Shown here: piece by piece, positions 1 to 4,392 of the stretch
Numbering within the stretch: position 1 is the first letter of the stretch
How the letters are laid out: every line of letters begins with the position of its first letter
Assembly (NCBI GenBank): GCA_902496005.1
Contig: CABUZI010000108.1
Coordinates: forward strand, 1-5,560
Source: an uncultured Collinsella sp.
GTDB taxonomy: Bacteria; Actinomycetota; Coriobacteriia; Coriobacteriales; Coriobacteriaceae
Length of the DNA: 5,560 nucleotides
Direction: 5' to 3'
Program-made: the position numbers and the translations under genes
Notes under the pieces: model-generated
Seen by the model: only the letters and a program-made list of their open reading frames with translations
The model's database searches: none
What the model was told of the DNA's origin: nothing

Positions 1-2
1 AC

Positions 3-1133
3 CCGTATCGTTGTAACGACGACCAGGTCATTCGTCGTATTGATCGCGCTGCCGACAAAGGCACGCTTATGCGTCCGGCGTTTATGCGCGATACCGAAAA
101 GATACTTCATCTTCCGGCGTACACCCGTTATGCAGGCAAAACGCAGGTCTTTAGCTTCCGTAGCAATGACGATCTGTCACGCCGCGGTTTGCACGTGCAG
201 CTTGTCTCGCGCATTGCGCGCGATATCGGTCGCGCCCTGGGGCTCAATTGCGATCTGATCGAGGCGATTGGCCTGGGTCATGACTTGGGACACACGCCTT
301 TCGGCCATGCCGGCGAGCGCTTCCTCAACGATATCTATCATGAGCGCACGGGGCGTTATTTTTTCCATAATGTGCAGTCGGTCCGCGTGCTCGACGCGTT
401 GTATGGCCGCAACGTGTCGCTCCAGACGCTCGACGGCGTGCTATGCCATAACGGCGAGTACGAGCAGCGTGTGTTTGAGCTCTCGGACATGAGCTCCTTT
501 GACCAGTTTGACCTGACGGTTGAAGATTGCATTGCCACGGGCTATAGCGCAATTGAGCATCTGCGTCCCATGACGCTCGAGGGCTGCGTCGTTCGCATCT
601 CGGATATTCTTGCCTACGTTGGGCGCGATCGCCAAGACGCCATTGCGGCGGGCCTGCTGTCACCCGACGCCTTTGATGATGGCCGGGGCGGTGCCTACAA
701 CAGTTGGATCCTCACGCATGCCTCCATCGATATCGTTGAGCACAGCTATGGTAAGCCGCGTATCGAGATGAGCGAGGACCTGTTTGAGGAAATCCGCCGG
801 GCCAAGCGGGAGAACTACGAGAAGATCTATAGCAAGGGCGGTATCGAAGGCGATTCCGAGGCGGAGCTGCGCGAGGCATTCGAAAAACTCTACGACCGTT
901 GCCTGCGGGATCTAAACAGTGGCGACGAGTCCTCTTACATCTTTAAGCACCATATTTCGCGCATTGAGCAGCAGCTTTCCTACTATGATCGCACCTATGC
1001 CTGGCAGGACGACAAGGATCAAGCCGTGGTGGATTATATCGCGAGCATGACGGACGGTTATTTCTGCGAGCTGACGAGCAAGCTGTTCCCTGGTCTGGAG
1101 TTTCCGCACCGTACCTATATTAACGAACGGTAG
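3..1133 (+). CDS. HD-domain phosphohydrolase, dNTP triphosphohydrolase (Dgt-like) family; 5' partial
   Basis: The protein is predicted to be a cytosolic metal-dependent phosphohydrolase that removes triphosphate from dNTPs or a related nucleotide. The reading frame is open to the left edge: 22 codons precede the ATG at 69 and look like family sequence (NDDQVIRR...), running into RPAFMRDTEKILH and YAGKTQVF, the usual N-terminal Dgt signature. ATG 69 is therefore probably internal, and only a short N-terminus is missing. There are 376 visible residues. Counting from position 3, the H...HD...D metal ligands are His64 (192-194), His93-Asp94 (279-284, in GHDLGHTPFGH) and Asp201 (603-605, in RISDILAYVGRD). 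His122 in FFHNVQS matches the position of a catalytic histidine in dNTPases. The subfamily with AYTRY and LHVQLVS motifs is common in Firmicutes and Actinobacteria as an 'HD domain phosphohydrolase', and its true substrate is generally unproven. I give no symbol because orthology to E. coli dgt is uncertain. Confidence 0.88.
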   Translation, partial: PYRCNDDQVIRRIDRAADKGTLMRPAFMRDTEKILHLPAYTRYAGKTQVFSFRSNDDLSRRGLHVQLVSRIARDIGRALGLNCDLIEAIGLGHDLGHTPFGHAGERFLNDIYHERTGRYFFHNVQSVRVLDALYGRNVSLQTLDGVLCHNGEYEQRVFELSDMSSFDQFDLTVEDCIATGYSAIEHLRPMTLEGCVVRISDILAYVGRDRQDAIAAGLLSPDAFDDGRGGAYNSWILTHASIDIVEHSYGKPRIEMSEDLFEEIRRAKRENYEKIYSKGGIEGDSEAELREAFEKLYDRCLRDLNSGDESSYIFKHHISRIEQQLSYYDRTYAWQDDKDQAVVDYIASMTDGYFCELTSKLFPGLEFPHRTYINER

Positions 1134-1144
1134 TTCGTATTAAT
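1119..1144 (+). other. Imperfect hairpin across the stop codon of the HD phosphohydrolase gene
   Basis: ACGAAC (1123-1128) and GTTCGT (1133-1138) form a perfect 6-bp stem around a GGTA loop. A further ATTA/TAAT pairing (1119-1122 with 1141-1144) lies beyond a 2-nt bulge. The TAG stop (1131-1133) lies in the loop and at the base of the right arm. No T-run follows, so this is not a convincing intrinsic terminator. It could instead be an mRNA 3'-end stabiliser, an operator near the putative rarA promoter, or chance. Confidence 0.3.
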
Positions 1145-1148
1145 TCGG

Positions 1149-1154
1149 TATACT
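1149..1154 (+). promoter_or_regulatory. Candidate -10 box (TATACT) for rarA
   Basis: TATACT matches the housekeeping -10 consensus at five of six positions and sits in the only AT-rich gap between the first two genes. Transcription would start near 1160-1162 and leave a leader of about 30 nt before ATG 1194. No good -35 hexamer lies 16-18 bp upstream (that region is AACGGT-like) and there is no TGn extension, so the promoter is only tentative. Confidence 0.35.
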
Positions 1155-1184
1155 GTTAGTGGAAAACGTTTTTGATTGATACAC

Positions 1185-1188
1185 GGGA
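1185..1188 (+). promoter_or_regulatory. Ribosome binding site deciding the rarA start
   Basis: GGGA lies 5 nt before ATG 1194. It abuts or overlaps the competing ATG at 1188 and so cannot serve that start. This favours 1194, although the motif is only four bases. Confidence 0.4.
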
Positions 1189-1193
1189 TGGCT

Positions 1194-2543
1194 ATGGACG
1201 ACCTTTTTTCTGCTTCGACGCGCGAGCGTTCCTTTCAGAATGCGCCGCTTGCGGTGCGCATGCGCCCCAATTCGCTCGACGAGTATGTGGGCCAGCAAAA
1301 GGCCGTCGGTAAGGGCTCATGGTTGCGTGCCGCGATCGAGCACGACGTGCTTTCGAGCGTGATTCTGTACGGGCCGGCAGGTACGGGTAAGACGACGCTG
1401 GCCCACATTATCGCCAACCATACCAAGAGCGAGTTTGTCGAGGTCAGCGCCGTGACGGGTACCGTAAAGGATCTTCGCCGCGTGATTGACGAGGCCAAGA
1501 CGCGCCTGAATACGTACGACCGCCGCACCATCCTGTTTATCGACGAGATTCACCGCTTCTCTAAGTCGCAGCAGGATGCCCTGCTGCATGCAGTTGAGAA
1601 CCGTACTGTCATTATGATTGGCGCTACGACAGAGAATCCGTACTTCGAGGTCAACTCCGCACTGTTGTCGCGCGGGCGCGTGGTAGAGCTTGAGCACCTA
1701 AAGGACGAGGATATCGCCATGCTTATCGAGCGTGCGCTCGAGGCACCTCAGGGCCTGAACGGTAAATTCTCGGCCGATGTTGATACGGTCAAGACCATTT
1801 GTACGCTGGCTGCGGGTGATGCACGCTCGGCCCTGACAACACTCGAGCTGGCGAGCGAGATTGCCGTCACGCGTCCCGATACCGAGGGGACGCCGGCTCC
1901 GGCGGCGGGGGAGCGATATCCCATCACCGTCGACGATGTGAAGATCGCCAACCCGCGTCGCGGTTTTACGTATGACAAAAACGGCGACATGCACTACGAC
2001 ATCATCAGTGCGTTCATTAAGTCCATGCGCGGTAGCGACCCCGATGCCACGGTCTACTGGCTTGCGCGCATGATCGATGCAGGGGAGGATCCTAAGTTTA
2101 TTGCACGCCGTATTATGATTCATGCTTCTGAGGACGTTGGCAACGCCGACCCGCAGGCGCTTTTGGTGGCACATGCCGCGTTTAAGTCTGCCGAGGTCAT
2201 TGGCTATCCCGAGTGCCGCATTAACCTTGCTCAGGCTGCACTCTATGTGTGCTTGGCGCCTAAGTCAAACGCATGTGAGGCCTCGATTGACGCGGCGTTG
2301 GCCGATATTCATAGCAGCGGTTTACGTGAGGTGCCGAGTTATTTGCGCGATCGTCATCGCCCAGGTAGCGACGAATACGGTGTATACAAGTATCCGCATG
2401 ATTATCCCGAAGGCTGGGTCGATCAGCGCTATTTGCCCGAGGGGCTGGAGCGTGGCGCGTTCTGGCAGCCTGCGGGCCGCGGCTGGGAAGAGTGGCGCGT
2501 AGAGCAAAGCGAACGCGACCGTAGCGGTAACGCGCCCAAGTAG
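1194..2543 (+). CDS. rarA: Replication-associated recombination protein A (RarA/MgsA), AAA+ ATPase
   Basis: RarA is a DnaA/clamp-loader-related AAA+ ATPase that acts on DNA ends and gaps at stalled replication forks, associates with SSB and functions as a tetramer. The 449-residue product has the family's usual length and every landmark. These are PLAVRMRP and YVGQQ near the N-terminus; Walker A GPAGTGKTT (60-68); Walker B ILFIDEIHRF (113-122); sensor 1 IGATTENP (142-149); an arginine finger in LLSR (160); and sensor 2 GDAR (208-211). The C-terminal tetramerisation region follows, with ISAFIKSMRGSDPDA (271-285), SEDVGNADP (312-320), LAPKSNA (354-360) and YKYPHDYPEGW (398-408). Walker A has Ala where Pro is most common. 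A Pro/Ala/Gly-rich stretch (228-241) before the C-terminal region is a variable linker. ATG 1194 was chosen because GGGA (1185-1188) lies 5 nt upstream and the product begins MDDLF. In-frame ATG 1188 and TTG 1176 are alternatives that would add 2 or 6 residues but have poorer ribosome binding sites. Confidence 0.95.
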   Translation: MDDLFSASTRERSFQNAPLAVRMRPNSLDEYVGQQKAVGKGSWLRAAIEHDVLSSVILYGPAGTGKTTLAHIIANHTKSEFVEVSAVTGTVKDLRRVIDEAKTRLNTYDRRTILFIDEIHRFSKSQQDALLHAVENRTVIMIGATTENPYFEVNSALLSRGRVVELEHLKDEDIAMLIERALEAPQGLNGKFSADVDTVKTICTLAAGDARSALTTLELASEIAVTRPDTEGTPAPAAGERYPITVDDVKIANPRRGFTYDKNGDMHYDIISAFIKSMRGSDPDATVYWLARMIDAGEDPKFIARRIMIHASEDVGNADPQALLVAHAAFKSAEVIGYPECRINLAQAALYVCLAPKSNACEASIDAALADIHSSGLREVPSYLRDRHRPGSDEYGVYKYPHDYPEGWVDQRYLPEGLERGAFWQPAGRGWEEWRVEQSERDRSGNAPK

Positions 2544-2547
2544 GTCC

Positions 2548-2597
2548 TTGGCACCTCGCACATTCCCTTTGGGTATCTTCCCCCTTCTTTGGGGTAC
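2548..2597 (+). promoter_or_regulatory. Candidate promoter region of the sigma-factor operon
   Basis: The 95-bp gap after rarA (2544-2638) should hold the operon promoter, but no single pair of boxes is strong. TTGGCA (2548-2553) is a good housekeeping -35; 17 bp downstream is GGGTAT (2571-2576), while a better -10 hexamer, TATCTT (2574-2579), is 20 bp away. GGGTAT and the later GGGTAC (2592-2597) resemble the -10 element recognised by SigB/SigF-class factors (GGGTAT or GGGTA). The second has a partial -35, GTATCT (2573-2578), at 13 bp. Autoregulation by the operon's own sigma factor is an attractive but unproven reading, because no full GTTT -35 element is present. Confidence 0.3.
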
Positions 2598-2598
2598 C
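2563..2598 (+). repeat. Near-tandem C/T/G-rich repeat, each copy self-complementary
   Basis: Copy one, TTCCCTTTGGGTATC (2563-2577), abuts a longer copy (2578-2598) built the same way: TTCCCCC, TTC, TTTGGGG, TACC. Each copy contains a small inverted repeat: CCC-TTT-GGG (2565-2573) and CCCC-TTCTTT-GGGG (2581-2584 with 2591-2594). In the second, TACC (2595-2598) can also pair with GGTA (2572-2575) across a 5-nt bulge. No T-run follows, so a terminator is unlikely. It may be an operator, or RNA structure if transcription starts upstream. Confidence 0.45.
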
Positions 2599-2620
2599 AT
2601 GAAAGGCGTCTGTATTTCGA

Positions 2621-2633
2621 TTCCTTCGGGAGG
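2621..2633 (+). promoter_or_regulatory. Ribosome binding site of the DUF948 gene inside a C(UUCG)G hairpin
   Basis: The Shine-Dalgarno sequence GGGAGG (2628-2633) is 5 nt before ATG 2639. In RNA, UUCC (2621-2624) can pair with GGAG (2629-2632; the outermost pair is U-G) around a UUCG tetraloop (2625-2628), an unusually stable loop when closed by C-G as here. The ribosome binding site would then be partly masked. The stem has only four pairs, so any effect could be weak or temperature-dependent. Confidence 0.45.
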
Positions 2634-2638
2634 CTTGT

Positions 2639-3229
2639 ATGAGTCCCATTCAAATCGCCCTGCTGGTGCTTGCCATTGTCGGCGTGTGGGCTATTGTTGA
2701 GCTCGCGCTTACCCTGCGCAAGACCCGCAACGTTGTCGACTCGCTCGATAAGACCGTGAACGACCTCAATAACACCATCGCCGAGGCGCAGCCGGTGGTG
2801 GCAAAACTCGACGGCGCTGTCGACGAGCTTACGCCGGCACTTGCCCAGATGGAGCCGCTGCTTAAGTCGAGTAAGACGGCAGTTGATGCCCTTACCTCCA
2901 ACCTCGTAGAAGTCGAGGCGGTCGTCCGCGATATTTCCGAGGTCACCGGCAGCATGGCCGAGGCCAGCAATGCCGTGTCGAGTGTGACCGACTCCGCTGC
3001 CGGTGCCGTGCAGAAACTCTTTAACAAGGTGAAGACTCCCGCGGCCGACGCCGAGCGCAAGCTTTCCGCTGCCGAAGAAGCCGAGCAGCCGACCGAGCGT
3101 GTCCTGATTGGCGAAGCCGGGGACGATGTCGCTGCTGGTGACAATGATGCACAGAAGCCTGCTGCTAAAGCAGCCCAGTATTACACCTACACGCCCGCCG
3201 AGACCACCGAGGAGTCCTGCGATGAGTAG
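2639..3229 (+). CDS. DUF948-type membrane-anchored coiled protein
   Basis: This is a 196-residue protein with one N-terminal membrane segment (about residues 5-26, IALLV...LTL) followed by RKTR, which suggests the remainder is cytoplasmic. Residues 30-130 form long amphipathic helices with regularly spaced V/L residues (VVDSL, VNDLNNTI, VVAKLDGAVDEL, LLKSSKTAVDAL, VEAVVRDI), the pattern of DUF948 proteins. The tail (131-196) is Ala/Glu/Asp-rich, probably disordered, and ends YYTYTPAETTEESCDE. There is no enzymatic motif. The Bacillus member YtxG is a general stress protein, which fits the position just before an anti-sigma/sigma pair. The start is set by GGGAGG at 5 nt. The end overlaps the next gene by 8 nt, so the two are translationally coupled. 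A role as membrane partner or sensor for the anti-sigma protein is my inference. It could equally be a stress-induced envelope protein with no signalling role. Confidence 0.85.
   Translation: MSPIQIALLVLAIVGVWAIVELALTLRKTRNVVDSLDKTVNDLNNTIAEAQPVVAKLDGAVDELTPALAQMEPLLKSSKTAVDALTSNLVEVEAVVRDISEVTGSMAEASNAVSSVTDSAAGAVQKLFNKVKTPAADAERKLSAAEEAEQPTERVLIGEAGDDVAAGDNDAQKPAAKAAQYYTYTPAETTEESCDE
3209..3214 (+). promoter_or_regulatory. Ribosome binding site deciding the anti-sigma start
   Basis: GAGGAG lies 7 nt before ATG 3222, inside the end of the DUF948 gene. It selects ATG 3222 over the in-frame ATG at 3108, whose extra 38 residues are a Pro/Arg-rich shadow of the DUF948 gene read in another frame. 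Confidence 0.7.
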
Positions 3230-3599
3230 CGAAGCAACTTGCCCCATTACGCTGACCGTTGCCGGCGATCCGCGTCTGGCGCGCCTTGTGCGCATGACGG
3301 CGGCAAATGTCGGTGCGCTCTGCTCCATGTCCGTCGATCGCATCGAGGACATTCGTATGGCTGCCGAGGAAGCATTTATTTTCGGCTGCACGGCTGTTGA
3401 TTCCGATGACATCTCGATCAAATTCGATGTCGACGAATCTCACGTTGGCATGACCTTTACCTTCGGTGATCGGGCTACGGTCGATGAAGACGACCAGGCT
3501 GCGGTGTATGCCGAGCTCATTTTGGCGAGCGTGTGCGATTCCTACGAAAAGACTGCGGCGCCCCTGACGCTTTCCCTCGACCTCAAGGCGGATATCTAA
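3222..3599 (+). CDS. RsbW/SpoIIAB-like anti-sigma factor with degenerate ATPase domain
   Basis: This 125-residue cytosolic protein is predicted to bind and inhibit the sigma factor encoded 1 nt downstream. The N-terminal half matches RsbW-type proteins: LTVAGDPRLARLVRMTAAN, then SVDRIEDIRMAAEEA (37-51), equivalent to the helix carrying the RsbW N-box. The kinase site is eroded. Where RsbW has EACTNA, this protein has EAFIFG, keeping the Glu (E50) but replacing the Mg-binding Asn by Phe54. The G1 DxG motif is absent (TFTFGDRA, 78-85). The ATP lid and the GGLGL-type G2 motif are missing: only about 10 residues join the G1 strand to the last helix (AAVYAELILASVCDSYEK, 93-110), against roughly 30 in RsbW. 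Total length is about 20-35 residues below typical RsbW. Classical serine-kinase activity on an RsbV partner is therefore unlikely. Overlap with the DUF948 gene and near contact with the sigma gene suggest matched synthesis. Confidence 0.78.
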   Translation: MSSEATCPITLTVAGDPRLARLVRMTAANVGALCSMSVDRIEDIRMAAEEAFIFGCTAVDSDDISIKFDVDESHVGMTFTFGDRATVDEDDQAAVYAELILASVCDSYEKTAAPLTLSLDLKADI

Positions 3600-3600
3600 T

Positions 3601-4392
3601 ATGACCGAACGTTCCCGGAGCGGTAAGACCGCTTGGGACAAGGAGAAAACCCGCGAGCTGTTTCGTCGCTATAAAGAGACCGGTGACCCGGACGCACGCG
3701 AGCAGCTCGTCATGTCCCACATGAACCTGGTAAGGTTTCTTGCCAACAAATTTAAGAACCGCGGCGAGCCGCTCGATGACCTTATGCAGGTTGGCTATTT
3801 GGGCCTGCTCAAGGCTATCGACCGCTTTGACCCTGAGCGCGGACTCGAGTTCACCACGTTTGCCACGCCTACCATCTTGGGCGAGATCAAGCGTCACTTC
3901 CGCGACAAGGGCTGGAGCGTGCGCGTGCCCCGTCGCTTGCAGGAGCTCTCGGCCAAGGTCAACCAGGCTACCGATAAGCTCACCAACGAGCTACAGCGCT
4001 CGCCCAAGGTTGAGGAGATCGCTGAGTATCTAGATGTGACTGTCGATGAGGTCCTCGAGGCTATGGAATCGTCTTCGGCTTATACCTCGGTGCCCATCGA
4101 GGCTCCTGGTGCTTCCGATTCCGACGATGCCCCCTCGATTCTCGACCGTTACGCCGACGACGACAACGAGCTCGACTTTACCGATGACCGCCTAGTGATC
4201 GAGGAAGCCATCCGTGATTTCTCGCCGCGCGAGCGCGAGGTGATCGAGCTGCGCTTTGTGAAGGGCATGACCCAGATCGAGATCGCCAAGAAGCTGGGTA
4301 TTTCTCAGGTGCAGGTTTCGCGTCTGCTGCGCCGCACGCTTAAGAAGATTCAGGACAAGATCGACCCCGACGGAGTGATGATTCGTTCATGA
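3601..4392 (+). CDS. RNA polymerase sigma factor, SigB/SigF/SigG subfamily
   Basis: This 263-residue group 3 sigma factor directs RNA polymerase to an alternative set of promoters, probably stress-related. Region 2 spans about residues 35-110: LVMSHMNLVRFLANKF, DDLMQVGYLGLLKAIDRFDPERG, FTTFATPTILGEIKRHFRD and then GWSVRVPRR, where TILGEIKRHFRDKGW and VRVPRR are hallmarks of the SigB/F/G group. Region 3 covers about 113-165 (LQELSAKVNQATDKL, SPKVEEIAEYLDV). An acidic linker (172-196, rich in Asp) precedes region 4, whose helix-turn-helix is MTQIEIAKKLGISQVQVSRLLRR (223-245). Length is normal for the group. ATG 3601 follows the anti-sigma stop by one base, and only a weak AAGGCGG lies upstream, so translation likely depends on coupling. 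SigB-type factors usually read GTTT...GGGTA promoters. Whether this is SigB, SigF or a lineage-specific paralogue cannot be settled here, so no symbol is given. Confidence 0.95.
   Translation: MTERSRSGKTAWDKEKTRELFRRYKETGDPDAREQLVMSHMNLVRFLANKFKNRGEPLDDLMQVGYLGLLKAIDRFDPERGLEFTTFATPTILGEIKRHFRDKGWSVRVPRRLQELSAKVNQATDKLTNELQRSPKVEEIAEYLDVTVDEVLEAMESSSAYTSVPIEAPGASDSDDAPSILDRYADDDNELDFTDDRLVIEEAIRDFSPREREVIELRFVKGMTQIEIAKKLGISQVQVSRLLRRTLKKIQDKIDPDGVMIRS

Noticed and set aside
1168..1190. GTTT-N13-GGGAT as a SigB-type promoter for rarA
   Set aside because: The -10 element fits poorly and transcription would begin at or after the preferred start codon.
2565..2598. Intrinsic terminator after rarA
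   Set aside because: The stems are short and no run of T follows either GGG arm.
2599..2700. Small + strand frame (33 codons, starting MKGVCIS) overlapping the DUF948 start, as a possible leader peptide
   Set aside because: It has only GGGG at 4 nt as a ribosome site, reads mostly as an out-of-frame shadow of the DUF948 gene, and would lie upstream of one of the candidate transcript starts. There is no codon signature of an attenuator.
3108..3221. N-terminal extension of the anti-sigma protein from ATG 3108
   Set aside because: The 38 extra residues are a Pro/Arg-rich out-of-frame reading of the DUF948 tail. GAGGAG at 7 nt and the RsbW-like alignment both favour ATG 3222.
2429..3421. Long open frame (330 codons) on the - strand covering the DUF948 gene and its upstream gap
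   Set aside because: It is antisense to three well-supported genes and its product has low-complexity Gly/Leu/Arg-rich sequence with no family motif. It is explained by GC-rich codon structure.
4296..4301. GGGTAT inside the sigma gene as an internal SigB-type promoter for the permease
   Set aside because: No GTTT-like -35 lies upstream, and the bases encode conserved residues (LGI) of the helix-turn-helix.
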